From Ascarosepion bandense (taxonomy: Eukaryota > Mollusca > Cephalopoda > Sepiida > Sepiidae): DNA of 64,000 nucleotides. Positions 1 through 12,700 of the stretch are shown one piece after another. The stretch is from the NCBI GenBank assembly GCA_037127315.1, contig JBBBDQ010000310.1, positions 1,001,001 through 1,065,000 of the forward strand, given 5' to 3'. Within the stretch, counting starts at the first letter, position 1; each line of letters opens with the position of its first letter. The notes under the pieces are model-generated. The model saw nothing but the letters and a program-made list of their open reading frames with translations, had not been told where the DNA came from and did not search any database. The translations under genes and the position numbers were made by a program.

Positions 1-127
1 GTTGTCCTCTCTCCTTAATGTTTTTCTCAAATTTTCTTACATAGTGGTTTTTAGTGGCTCTGTTGTCTTACTTGGGTTTGGTTTAGTTTGGTTTGTTTTA
101 CAGCATATCAACCTCAATGGTGGGGAA

Positions 128-265
128 ATCACTTCAACGTGGTACAATAGCGAGCTTGTTTCGTTAGTTCAATTATGACTGCCTAGTGAGTTCAATCCCC
201 ACTGTGTGCTATTCACTTTCGGCCTTGTGGTACATCTAATGTACGCTTAGATAATGTTATACTTT
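128..265 (+). repeat. Possible tRNA-derived SINE fragment
   Basis: A B-box-like promoter segment (GAGTTCAATCCCC, 188-200) lies about 40 bases after an A-box-like stretch (GTGGTACAATAGCGAGC), the spacing of a tRNA-derived SINE head. No cloverleaf can be folded convincingly by eye and no tail or target duplication is clear. A similar head is seen on the minus strand near 13,030-13,140. The rest of 1-590 is AT-rich with no gene I can support. Confidence 0.3.
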
Positions 266-596
266 AATGGGTTATTTAATACCGACAAAATTTCACAATA
301 GATTTACATGAAAAGAGTATTTGTTCTTAGTAAGAAATCAGTTTGTAGATCAAGTTTCATTGACGTATTTTTTGTAAATAAGATTTTTTGTCGAGAGTCT
401 GGTTTAATTGATATATTCTTTTCAGATATACAGTTTGTAGAGAAATTGATTTTATTGACATTCTCATTTAGTTATATTTTTTATAGACCCACGGTTTTAA
501 AAATTGATATGATGTCATCCACTCTTCATTTCTCATATATGTTGTTTATATTATACCCTTTTTGTTTTGAGTAAGCAAGGCTTGAACATCCGGTTA

Positions 597-779
597 ATTC
601 TTCATTTTCTCGGACTCGCTGTTCGCCTTAACGGTCTTAAAGAAAAGATTCAACAACTCATTCATTATCAGACTATCATGCAAAATGAACACCACTTGCA
701 AACATAGACATCAAACTCTGTTGGATTCCTAGCAACATTGAAGTGGTTAACAACAGAGCAGACCTCGCAGCCAAATCTG
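597..779 (+). repeat. Inverted duplicate of a LINE RNase H end
   Basis: This stretch is nearly identical to the reverse complement of 1,084-1,267, which encodes the RNase H tail of the minus-strand LINE next door. The translated plus strand therefore reads a short piece of the same RNase H in the opposite orientation. It is followed directly by a 17-bp tandem repeat. The two arms form a ~183-bp inverted repeat with a ~300-bp spacer. An inverted duplication, or a second truncated insertion, would both explain it. Confidence 0.75.
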
Positions 780-784
780 CTAAT

Positions 785-858
785 CTGTTTAATGGTGTAT
801 GCTGTTTAATGGTGTATGCTGTTTAATGGTGTATGCTGTTTAATAGTGTATGCTGTTT
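785..858 (+). repeat. 17-bp tandem repeat, about 4.4 copies
   Basis: The unit CTGTTTAATGGTGTATG is repeated at 785-801, 802-818, 819-835 and 836-852 (one G-to-A change in the fourth), followed by a partial copy. It begins where the inverted LINE fragment ends, so it may be the tail of that insertion or a local slippage product. Confidence 0.9.
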
Positions 859-959
859 CTCATGGTTGCCATACTAATAAATTTTTGTTGTGTAGCAAGT
901 ACGAATGCGTTATTTTTGTATTACTACTTTATTTCGAGATTTTCTAAAAGCCGTCTTTC

Positions 960-3480
960 CTTCTCCTAGTTTTGGCTGAATTGCTAAGAGCACCGTTGCC
1001 ATTCCATTTGAATATATCTGTTAATGACCGCCTTAAAGTCGATGTATAGAATTTTGCTTGTTGTATCTATATCAATATCTAAGGCAGATTTGGCTGCTAG
1101 GTCTACTCTGTTGTTAACCACTTCAATGTTGCTAGGAATCCAACAGAGTTTGATGTCTATGTTTGCAAGTGGTGTTCATTTTGCATGATAGTCTGATAAT
1201 GAATGAGTTGTTGAATCTTTTCTTTAAGACCGTTAAGGCGAACAGCGAGTCCGAGAAAATGAAGAATTTTTTGTTTTCTTTCTGTAATAATGTTGAGAGC
1301 TAAGTCTATTGTATAAGACTCCGCAGTGAAAATAGAGCTTCTCTTTGAAAGGCGCTGTTTTGTAGTATTTTTATCAGTGTTCCCCATCCTGCCTTACTTT
1401 CACAATTTGACCTGTATGTATAGATGGGTGGATATTTAGGGTAGTTTTCCAATATGCTCTGAAACTTGTCCTAGAAGGAGAATGGTTGCGTTTGTCTTCA
1501 GGGCGTTTATTTAATTCTAGAAAGATTTCAAATTGTTTGATTGTTCATGGTAGAATACAGGCTGCAACTGTTTCTTGTATGTTTGAGTTGAGGTTCATAC
1601 TCTTCAGTAATGGATTTCATCCTGAGTCTATAGGGTTGTGTAGTAATGTCTTTTTTATTAGAATAGATCACAGTAATTCGTTTTAAAGGTACTGCTGTAA
1701 GAGAGATTTGTTGGGTATGATTTTATTTTAACATAGTACTGTAGTGCCAGCTTAGTGCGCCTTAAATATGGAGGTATTTCATTAACTTCTGCGTATATGA
1801 TATCTACTGGGGAAGCCATAAAGTCTCAAGCACTAGTCTGAATCCTTGATGATAAATTCTGTTGAATATTTTTATGCGTGATTTTCTGGCTGCCAATTCT
1901 AAACAGAGAACGTTGTGCAATTTTTTTAATTTGCAGAAATGTTGGCATTTAGTTTTCGTTTTGGAAAAAGTAAAACCATTTTCAGTGGCCCATTTGTATA
2001 TTTTATTGAGGAATTGTTAGAGTTGTCTTTCTATAGTATGTATATGTAGAGATCTATACATCATTAGAAAGTCGTCGACATAAGGGAACATCTTACTTCT
2101 GGTCTTAGGGATTTAGCTATGGAGTTGATTTTTACGCAGAATAGGGTCACCGAATGGATGCTTTCTTGTGGAACCCCTTCTTGGTATTGCAGTTATGATA
2201 GTGTAGTTCCTATACGAACTTGAAATCTTCCGTTTTCCGGAAATTCTCTATGAATTGAGTCAGCCTTATTTTTAGGCCCAGTTCATGCAGGTCTTTCAAG
2301 ATACCAAATTTCCATGTCGTAACGTAAGTCAAAAAACACTGCCGTGAGATATTCCTTCATAGTAAAGGCTTCCCTTACAAAGGTTTCTAGGTATATTAAG
2401 TGGTCCATAATGCTTCTTTTTTCCTAAAAGCACATTGGAAGTCGTTGATTAAGCCTTTAGTTTATCGATATCACGTCAACCTGTTGTTGACCATTCTCTC
2501 CATAATTTTACATAAGCACCTGCTTAATGCTATCGGTCTGCAGTTTTCAGGGTTTATATCATCCTTTCTGATTTTGAATAGGGGTGATAAATGACTGTCT
2601 CCACATTTCTGTGAAGTTACCATTTGTCCATATGTTGTTATACATTTTTAATAACAGCTGCAATGATTTGTTCGGTAATTTTATGCATCCTAGTGGATAT
2701 CATCTAGACCCATAGGTAGGTTATAGCTCTCGGCTTTATTTGATTTAAAGTTTAGCTTTAGTTTTATCGCATTTTGCTTGAGCTTTAGAAATTGTTGGAT
2801 GCCATTCTTCGAAAATGAATTTTTAGTGATTGCTTTGGCTAAATCATTAGCTATATTCATTTTGCCGGTTATTGTAGAGTTCTTTATCGACACATGTTTT
2901 ACAGTATTTATTTCGTATTTGCCTGCTATTTTCTTTATCATATTCCAAATAGATTTTGTTTTTGTAGAAGAATTTAATCTGTTGACATAGTTTTACCAGC
3001 ATTCTTTTTTAGTTTCTCTAATCATTTTCCGTGCTCAGTGTTGCTTATCTTGCAGCAAATTAGAGGTTGTAGAATGTTTGTTGAATTCTCTCAGGGTCGT
3101 TCTTCTTAGCCTGATGGCTTTTTACATTTATCATTGAACTAATGGTTGTTGCATAATTTTTGTGTTTAGATTATTTGTTTTAATGCTTCCTTTAGCTATA
3201 TAGTTTAGGATTTTCGTGAAATGTTTTAAGTTCTTTATGATTTGTCCTTTAACTAGTTTTTCAGAAATGTTGTGATGTGTAAATTTCTTAGGAAGCTACG
3301 TTATTTCTCTTACCCCTGGTGATTGAGGTTTGCTTTATCTATTCGTGTATCTCATTTGCATACCACGCTACACCTCCCTGAACCTGGGCGGTTTGATGCC
3401 CTTAGTTGCTCTATCGCTTCTTCTAAATATTCTGGATGATCTGCTCTTCTGTTTGGCTTTCTTGTGTCCTCTTTAATGAA
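960..3480 (-). pseudogene. Decayed non-LTR retrotransposon (I/Loa-like LINE) pol
   Basis: Read on the minus strand, the order is linker, reverse transcriptase, RNase H. Near 3,150-2,690 is a basic pre-RT linker ending in a YNLPMGLDDIH-like stretch. Near 2,540-2,330 is an RT finger/palm segment (KIMERMVNNRLT, then an FFDLR-like motif). Near 2,095-1,950 the active-site block reads YVDDFLMMYR, followed by a KWATENGF-like motif. At 1,387-1,000 lies RNase H (SIFTAESYTIDLALNII, then CWIPSN...NNRVDLAAKSA). Frames break many times, so it is dead. The RNase H after RT points to the I/Loa/R1 group; assignment to a clade is inference. It lies upstream of the transporter exons and is unrelated to them. 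Confidence 0.7.
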
Positions 3481-3889
3481 GATCTTTGTCTAGATTCATC
3501 TTCCTTCTATTAGGTCTGTTAACACATTTACACGTTCCTCCATGTTCTGCTTCAATTTCCCCATACTCTGTCTCCTCTTGCTCTTTGTTTTGCATTTCTA
3601 CATCTTCAGGCTCGAACCTGGTTCTAAATTGATCAGCGTTAGCTAATATTGGTTGCCTCTTTTTTCTAGTACAGTCGAGTCTCTGTCCTTTTTGTAAGAA
3701 GAACCATCCTCTTTCTAGTTCTGCTTCTTTGTTGTTGTTTTTTGTTTTGTTTTGTTTTTTTGTTTTTTGTCTTTGTTTTTTCTTTTCTACCAGACATTCC
3801 CCTCTGTGGCTAACGACATGGTTATTTGGGATCTAATTTGCCTGCCTATTAAAGCGGATAGGCTTTGCTTTCTATCCGCATGAAGAATC

Positions 3890-4745
3890 GTTCAATAGCT
3901 TAAAAGTAAATTAGGGAGATATGCCTTTATATTCTCATTAAAAGATGAAAACTCCGTTAGTATCATTTTTATTGTTTAAACCATCCTTTTTGCTATGCTA
4001 TTGGATTGTCAGTGATACGGTGGCGTTTTATACGGTATGTATCCTTCTTTTTAACCAAGACACTAAATTTTCATCGCAGAGTCTCGGTGTGTTGTTAGTG
4101 GCAATGGTCTTAGGTACACCGTTTCTTGCAGATATTGTTCTCGATATTTGTTTCACTACTTTCCTATCTCCCACCTTTTTATTACTTCTAGCCAGCTCAA
4201 GAATGAGTCTACTAAGATTAAGAATAAATCATTATCTCGAATGTGGACATGTGCACCCTTGTCCATGGTTCTACCTCTTTAGACCATGTGTGTAATTTGG
4301 TCTGTTTAAATGTTTTAATTTTCGTACATTTGCGGTATCTTTTTCAGGGTTCTTCAATATCTTTAGAATACCCCAGCCACCAAGATTGCAGTCTCAATCT
4401 TCTTAGCGTCACTGTGATATATACATTGACATATCGTCGTGAACAATTTTAATTACTTCCTTCCTTAAAATCTGAGGAGGCACTATTGCATCTAGATTAC
4501 ATATAATGCCTTTCTCAATCGTTAACCCTTGTCATGTTTGTTTGAAAGGTCTTTCCGCTATCGTGCAGTTACTTTACACATTCTTTCTTATGTGCTCTAG
4601 CATTTTGCTTCGTATCGGATCTTGTTGGGTTTCTATGCTGAATGTTTTGCAGTCGGCGCATACTGAAGCCCTAATCGATAGAGCGGCTTTCTTATTGTCA
4701 AATGATTAATGTGTGTGTGTATGTGCGTGTGTGTTAGATTAGTAC
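3890..4745 (-). pseudogene. Decayed Ty3/Gypsy integrase fragment
   Basis: In shifting minus-strand frames I can read the order of a Gypsy integrase: an LRKEVIKIVHDD-like zinc-finger approach, a WWGYSKD-like segment, KHLNRPNYTH, a VEPWTRVHM-like start of the catalytic core, and near 4,140-4,060 a stretch resembling the second-Asp region, here GVPKTIATNN with the Asp not preserved. Stops and frameshifts interrupt it throughout, so it is a relic. The forward ORFs at 3,945-4,295 and 4,506-4,709 are its antisense shadows. It resembles the minus-strand Gypsy element at 42-48 kb in style, but relationship was not tested. Confidence 0.55.
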
Positions 4746-4865
4746 GAATATTTAAATATATGTGTACGAGCGTTACTTAGACTTACAAGATGATAACTAC
4801 TAAACACTCAGTAACTGTCTCTTAAGGATTTCAAATGCAATTTTGCTAAATACAGAAGCTTCTTT

Positions 4866-4872
<7 letters not shown>

Positions 4873-4913
<41 letters not shown>
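4873..4913. repeat. (CA)n microsatellite
   Basis: An uninterrupted run of about 20 CA units, preceded by a short CGCG stretch. It lies about 90 bases upstream of the first visible transporter exon, within the intron before it. Confidence 0.97.
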
Positions 4914-4916
<3 letters not shown>

Positions 4917-5004
4917 CTATGTATTTATAAAGGGACATATTATAACCAAATAAAGAAACATTATTATTTAAAAGAATAATTTTATTTTACTTCCAATTCC
5001 TTAG

Positions 5005-5087
5005 GAAACAATGATTCAATGAACGCTACCAATTTTACGATATTTGAAGTTAAAACCGTGAACGATAAACAAGGAAAATTAATGTTG
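5005..5087 (+). CDS. SLC23-type transporter, first visible exon
   Basis: Acceptor CCTTAG before 5005 and donor GTGAGT from 5088. It enters in phase 1 (two bases complete a codon) and reads NNDSMNATNFTIFEV...KLML, which matches the extracellular loop before the EVQGAI block of vertebrate SLC23A1/2. NDS, NAT and NFT are potential N-glycosylation sequons, consistent with an extracellular loop. The exon ends on a codon boundary and continues in frame into 6448. Because it enters mid-codon, at least one more coding exon must exist upstream. Confidence 0.85.
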
Positions 5088-8000
5088 GTGAGTAAGAAAA
5101 TATGTTATTATAATAGCTTTGATTCAGTGTCTTCGATATGGTTAACGATATTATTGCTTTCAACATCCTTCTCCAGTGACTAATGATTTTTATTATGACA
5201 TAGGTACACTTTTTCCATCGATCAATCCAGAGTAATAAGGCAACATGTGGTCAGTATATTTAGAAAAAGTAAAGGAAACCTTAAACATAATATATTATAA
5301 AAATAAGCCCAACTAATTACATTCATATAGCGTAAACAATCCTGGAGACCTTTCGTTATGTATTGCACTAACGCCTTTCCTATGATTAAGTTCAAATTGT
5401 TGGTAAACTCTACACAGGTTAGTCGTAATTTCGCACGTGCTGAATAGGACATAAGTGAAAAGTTAGATAAATATTACCACTTTACTAGATAGCTGAGGGA
5501 AAGTGTTAATGAACTGTGTGAAGATGATAGCCGTGCTAATTGGTATGACTGTCACCTTCTTAAGACAAGTGAAACCAAATTTCTTAGAGATAACTGGGAC
5601 CAAACAGACGACAGCTCAGGTATTTCAAGAAACAAAATAAAACACAAAATAAATTTTTGGTTGAGGAGTTTTTGGCACCCTAATAAGTAAGCTATTATTT
5701 ACTAAGTGCGGTTTAGTTTTGAAACAAGGACACGTCTACTGTTCGAACTCGTTATTAATGGGTATTCAGACTAGTTTGCTATCCATTATTTCAAGCCGAA
5801 GGTTCACCTGAGAAGAAATTCAAAAATAGAAATGACTACGGGAGAATGATACACTCATTTGTACTGTTCTAAATGGTTTAATTCGACAATGCGAACCAAT
5901 CGAATATACATACCGGAGAGAACAAACATAAAATACTCTGTAATTTTTAAATTGAAACGATTATCCATTTCAGGCCATCGTTAAAGAAAAAAGATTTGCC
6001 ATCCGATGATTGTTGCTGTTCTAGAATTCCACCGAATAAAATTGAATGAATGTGTGCAGTTGGAACTTTTCCAGAAACACTAGACTCGAGATTGGGAGAA
6101 CTGAAGATGATTAGACTGTTTAAATGATAGTATGAAATATGAGTAAAAGAAATTGTTAATAAATGAAAAATAATAGCGCAACCATATTTTATATGCTTTA
6201 CCTTTTCAGTTTCAAATGAGCTGAATAAACAATTTCCGTTAATTCGATTATTTTTAATAAAAGTTCCTCAAATTAGCCGCTGATTAAAACTGTCGTCACT
6301 TGCAACTGTGTAGCCAATCGAATATTCAATGTAAATAACCATTTTAAAAAAATATAACCGGTTGAAGTGAAATAATGTCAGTCAGTGAAGTGCCATACGT
6401 GATACACGCTTGGGCGATAAGCTACTTATTAAAAAAATCTCTTACAGTTTTCCGGAAGTTTAGCTGCAGCTTCTCTGTTGGAAATCATATTAGGGTTCAC
6501 AGGCTTCACCGGATACCTTGTCAAATTTGTTAGTCCCATTACGATATCAGCAACCATCACTTCAATTGGTTTCAGCATTATTCATCTGGCCATCAAGTAC
6601 AGCGAAAAACATTGGGGCTTTTCAATGATGTAAGTATCGATTACAACACTTTTTATAAAATACATAAATAGCTAACATTTTTAATTTAAATTTAAAATGT
6701 TTCTCTATATCTTACAAAACTTCTTGGTATTTAGTTGTATATGTTTAAGATTGCTTGTTTTATTTTGATTTCTTCTGGTAATCACTCATGTAAGTTTTCT
6801 GCTTCAAACAATCAGTCACAATTTTTCTTATAATATAGGTATGAAAATTTTCAGTTGGTAACAGAAGATATTTAAAATATGTTTACTCATTTTTAGATTT
6901 GAGAATGAAAAATGTAACTCCCAAAAGATAATTGTTTTTTATCCAAATAGTTGTATAGTGATATGTAAATGAGTGCCTAATTAGCATAGTTAAGACAGAG
7001 ACACTATAGAAGTAAGAGAAAAGGCGGAATATAAGCGAATCTTACGAGTTGGGCTTGCAATTATCAATTGTATTTCTCTTTCGGACAGAGCGCATTTTTT
7101 TTCAACAAAGTGCAACCAAAGAATTGAGGGTGCGAGCAACTGTTCTCCAGTCGTGTAAACAGCTGCTCGCATTGTACATCCTTCACTGCACTTAATAGAG
7201 AAGGTAGAAATACAGATGCCAGCGGAATCGGCGGTTTTGGTGTAAGGGATTAACTAGCCCTGGTGCACTTGCTCGGGCTCCTTACATTAAACCAACCTTG
7301 TGTCACCTCCTGCATAGGTGGAGCGGCAAGTAGATTTCGATTAACGACTCTCGTTTGACTTAGTAAATACGAAGGCAATCACAATTCATGAGTTCATTTT
7401 TCTAAATATTTTAGTTATGTTTATGCTCTGAACATTATTATTTAAAAGGTGTTACTTATTTATTAAATGAGATCAGACATAAAAATGCTAGTAAAAAGAA
7501 TTTTCAGAGTTTAAATCTAAAGTAAAAAAAAAAAATAGTTTCAGTACGTTATCTATATTGTGAATTGCTATTGCTGTACTACAAGTAATTCAAGCTCAAT
7601 TATTAATATTTAAACTCCTTTCTAGGACGGCCTGCCTTGGTTTAATTTTTATTCTGTATTTATCTAAATACAACATTCGTCTGCCGCCGTTCACAAAAGA
7701 TGCTCGAAAGAGCAACATCTTCAGGAATTATCCGGTAAGTCCAGTTCTAATTACAGAAGAATAAATTAAAAGGCGAAATTTTAATTTGCCCACCTGAAAA
7801 ATGTCTTCGATAGAAAGTTTTAAGTTAAAAAATATTTTTTTTGTTTCGATTCAATTTTTAAAATGCGCTGAATTGATCATCTGCTAGCAAAGACCAAAAA
7901 GCAGGAAGGAATTGGCAAAACTTTTTCCTTCATTGCGGTTTCTGATATAAGTAGACCTTCGAGTCTTTTCTCCTGGTTTATTCAAGTTGTCAAAATGGCA

Positions 8001-8153
8001 AACAATTTATCTTCTTTGCTGAGGTTGGCTGAATCGATGCAAATTCCTCTGGATGTTGATGTCTTTTTACGAAAAACAAGTTTCTGTCTACTCTAATATC
8101 TTTTTTACGTTCTCCTTTATGGTCCAGATTGAAGAAAGACTTTCGTAATGAGA

Positions 8154-8246
<93 letters not shown>

Positions 8247-9706
8247 TGTGTATGTGTATGTGTGATTAGCTTGCCGATAAGAGGACTCCCTATCCTCCTT
8301 CTAATGCGCTAGCACCCGACTATTATAATATCATTACTAACTAATTGGTTAGAAGATAGCACCCGCGTTTCTTCCTCGACACCTAAAGTAAAACAGGAGT
8401 TGAATGTTTGGCTAACAGCTAGTCGTGGGTAGGTAACTTATCTGATCGGTATACCTAGTTAACAAGAATTTGTACTCTTCTCTCCGGTCTAAAACAAGTG
8501 ACTGGGATCGCGGTACATACCTGTATTTGTGAAACCACGTTTTTTCAGATGCTGGGTTAAAAATCGATTTACAGATATGCAAAGTAATAGGAAGCATTTC
8601 GGTGACCGATCAAATTCTTAATCTCCTAGAAAATCAAAGCAGAATTAAGTTGTGACACTGCTACCCGGCTGGTTGGTTTGTTAGTTCGATGATGTCGAAA
8701 CGGTACTAGTTATGTCGACGATTTCGGGCCGCTGGTCGTGATGATCTCGTCACAGAAGCTGATCCTCAAGACGTCTATTACAACAACGGGCTCACTGCCC
8801 ACGCTGTGATTTGATCTAAGAATATCAAGTTGTGCAAACCTGGTAGCCGTATTTCTACCCGATCCAGACCAAACTTTTGTGGTTAAAATAAAACAGTTAC
8901 GGCACCCCCCACCAAAAAAAAATGAAATAATTGAACAAGTCGAAGACGCCGAGATGAGTTACGGAAGAAAGTTTTATAATAAAAAAAATCATTAGTTACA
9001 GGAGCAGAAAAATACAATTGTCGGAATGCCAGTTTACAACGGAGCGAGAGAGTTCGTTTTCAAAATATCAGAGCTTTCAGTCTTCAACTTTTAAAACAAC
9101 AAAGTTTTTTCGGTTTCTTATCGGAGCTTAAAGGAATTTGCCGAATTAGAGGCGGCTAATGACGGTGGGGACTGTTTTTCCTTGCCTGTCGAAGGTCTCT
9201 CTCCGAATCTCTGATTTTTTTCACTGAGTCTCCGTTTTTATAAGCATCCCTAATCCTCTCGGGGGATCTAGCCGACTCAAAGCCTTTATCCAATGAGATT
9301 ATTTTCCACCCACACGATCTGCGGGGAGCCATGGCTCGACGAATGAAATATCAACAACTCACATGACGTAATGTCTTTCTGTCTTCCCTCTTCTTCAATT
9401 ACATGATTCCCAGGTTTTCGATTTTAGTATATGTTCCCGGGAATAATTATTGAGGATCTAACCCTGACCTCATCAAGTAAATCCTGACATTTTATTATGG
9501 CTACTTCCATATTACAAGCTTCTACCTGTGCCAAAACAATTCGTTTCGTATATGAAAAAGAAAAAAAATCATATTTCTCTTTTTTCAAATTGTCAGCCAA
9601 TTTCTCTATTCCCCGGATTTTACAAGTACATGATAGTATTAAAAATAGTTTTTTACATAAGCTCACATCACGGATTACAATAAAGCACAACTAATAATAC
9701 CACTAG

Positions 9707-9757
<51 letters not shown>

Positions 9758-12700
9758 TCACACATTAAACCAAACAAAAAAGAATATATCGGCGGGAAAT
9801 AGTGTTACAAAGGAATATTATTGAAAAAAATTTGGGCCAAGATTCTTCCTAGCTAGGACATCTAGCTTAGTTTAACAGTTATTTTTCTATCGTTGTTATC
9901 CTTGTTTTCTCTGATCCTCATCGATCAAACTAATCAAAATCCTATCAAGTCAAAAGTTCAAATTATTAGCTGCTTTTCATAATTCCTATAGCTATTAAAT
10001 TCCTTTTACTGTATATATTAATCATAATTCACATCAATTTCCCTTATTTACTTCTCCACAACAACCGGTACCTATCATGCATTTCGTCAATCACCCTTGG
10101 GAATTTAGTACCATCTTCCATATGTTCATATACTATATTTCCATGTATATATGTATTGCGAGAATATACCAGTAGTATGGAAATTAATGTGGCTACGCTT
10201 CAGTAACTAAGGATTTTCCTACAAGTCTTTTGCAAAACAGAATGCGTTCAGAAACTAAAGTGTTTGGCTTTACTTCAGCATTAAATAATTACGATCCTCT
10301 CTACTCCAATAAGACGACGGCCTTTAATGAATGTTCATTCTATTCTCATAAATTAGTGATTTTATGATATTTAAGGAACCAGCTCAAATGTGAAAGCTGA
10401 AACATGATCTTAGCTTTCAATTTGTGGTCTGGAGTATATTGATACCAGTGGCCATAACTATTGAAGTGAGGAGTGGTTAAACTGGAGTCAGTCCCGGCCA
10501 TCGAATAAAGAACCACGCGAACTCACACCTGTGTGCAAGCGCGATAAGGAGAATATTCAACAGATGGATATATAAACAACCGCCCCAGAAAGAGAGAAAA
10601 AGAGTTAGGTAGTCTTCCACAGTGAAGTTCGGCCATGTGCTACATCCCACCTTAGTGTGGAGGCTCGAGTAAATACCGAGTTAAGTAGCCTATCAGACAA
10701 CACAAACGGGGCTTCAATTGACAACGCTCAGTTGAGGATTGTGCATCGTCCACATAGAACACACTGACAAAGTAGGGAGTTGAATAAAATGTAATATTAC
10801 ACTTTCATCTAGTTAATCAGCTAACTCTAGAAAACCTTTTTTATTTCCTATTTTTATTCAGAACGATAAAACGTAACCAAAATTATAGTTTTGATTCTTT
10901 ATGACTATAAGTTTATTCTGAGTTATTGAGGTTGTCTCATGAAAACTTTAGAAGTTTCGTGCACAAATGTCTAAAATGGTTCAAATCCATTTATCCATCT
11001 TGTTGGAACTTATAAGAAAGGGCGAATGTTAGGTATTACTAAATCTTATTAGATTTTACTTGTAAACCGTGAGTTAATTGCAGTTTTCAATTTCTAACTT
11101 CCCCTTTGCTGAATATTTAAAAAGAATTAAGTTTTACATCGTTTGAATTTTTATTATTCCACAAGGTTTGTTGTGTCCCAATTTCAAAAGATTTTTTTTT
11201 TGTACAGGCGTAACACACATTTTCTATAATCTTTTCCTGAAGAGTTACTTTTAAACTATACAAGAATAATTTGTTGTCGTCTAACTACTTAATTCCACCT
11301 GTAGTCTTTAGTTGACAAATGGATTTTTGTTGGAGACCATCGAAGGAACACTTATTTCTGTCCTTATCATTATTATTATTAGGTTTTACTTGCTGTTGCT
11401 ATCGGCTGGGTAGTTGCATACATTTGTACAATTTATAATGTCTTCCCCAATGATCCTAAACAACTACAATATGCAGCGAGGACTGATGCCAAACAGGAAA
11501 TTCTGCATTTGACACCTTGGTTTTACCTACCTTATCCAGGTAATATTTTATGAAGTATTAATTGATTTTACCGATTTTCTTGAATTAATATAATATTTAA
11601 TGACTATTTAATAGTTTATTCAGAGTATAGCCGCAATTGTCTTGAGGATTACGTAATTCTGAAAAAATTTACATTACAAATACTTTCGCAAAATAAATAT
11701 CACATCATTCTTACAACCGTTTCCGATCAAGCTAATCTTATGAAAGGTGTGAGTCATAATGTTTGTATTACATTAGTAAAACAGAATTATTGGCAATCAT
11801 GACTGCATTATAACAATGCGTGATCAGTATCTAAAAACACCTACAATAGTACAATTATAGAGATTTTTTGTCACTATATATATATATATATATATATAAT
11901 CTGAGATATTAAAAGTTTGTAGTTATAAAACTGTAACAATACCGAAAACTGTAATCACTAACGAAAACTTTATTGAATTTACATAAAATATTTTTGCTTA
12001 TTTCACTCATAATCTAATCTCTTCAAACAAACATTATGCATAGTTTTTTATCTAATGTCATTTCCACACTTAACAACGTTAATGAAACTTCATTTTTAAT
12101 CCTTTAAAATAAGTTTCCGGTGGTGAGGATCGTTTAGTAGTTCTGCTTAGTAATTTTTTAGTTTTAGTTTTGAAAAGTTTACTTGTAATATAGAAAAAGA
12201 CAAATATTAATTCTAAAACAATTTGTCATTAATTCTTTGTGTATTCACATTGCGTCTGTTGTTACGTTAATCGTTTGAGCATATGTTTCCACATTCTTAT
12301 CTGCGTTGGTTGAGATAATGTGCTCAAATACTATCATCTAAATCAAGATGCTTTTATATTAAAAAAACGTGGCAGTGTTCATAATCATTATCTTACTTTC
12401 TTCAGCTTCAGATACAATTACGTTCTCTTTGTGCGTGCAGCTATGCCTGTATATACATTAATTTATTCCTCTTTCTCCCCAGGTCAATATGGTATACCAA
12501 AATTCAGCACTGCAATATTTCTTGGGTTTTTTGTGGCAACCTTCACTTCGATAATTGAGTCAATAGGTGACTATTTTGCAGCAGCACAACTTTGTAGTAT
12601 TCCTAAGCCGCCTCAGCATGCTGTCAGTCGTGGAATTTTAGTTGAAGGTATTGCAGGTGTCTTGTCTGGTTTTATGGGTGCATCCCATGCTACTACATCG

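Larger units (their letters stand above)
7735..8650 (+). other. Intron sequence with microsatellites
   Basis: AT-rich intron leading to the solo LTR, with adjacent TTA and TC microsatellites. A short minus ORF at 8,412-8,597 has no recognisable similarity. Confidence 0.5.

Noticed and set aside
785..858. CRISPR-like repeat array
   Set aside because: Units are contiguous 17-mers with no spacers and the DNA is animal nuclear; it is an ordinary tandem repeat.
3945..4709. Three plus-strand ORFs (116, 69 and 67 codons)
   Set aside because: They are antisense to a decayed Gypsy integrase on the minus strand and have no domain of their own.
12320..12482. Start codon for an apparent 158-codon protein ending in the transporter exon
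   Set aside because: It is intron sequence read in frame into the exon. A clean acceptor (CCCCAG) at 12,477-12,482 and homology place the exon start at 12,483.
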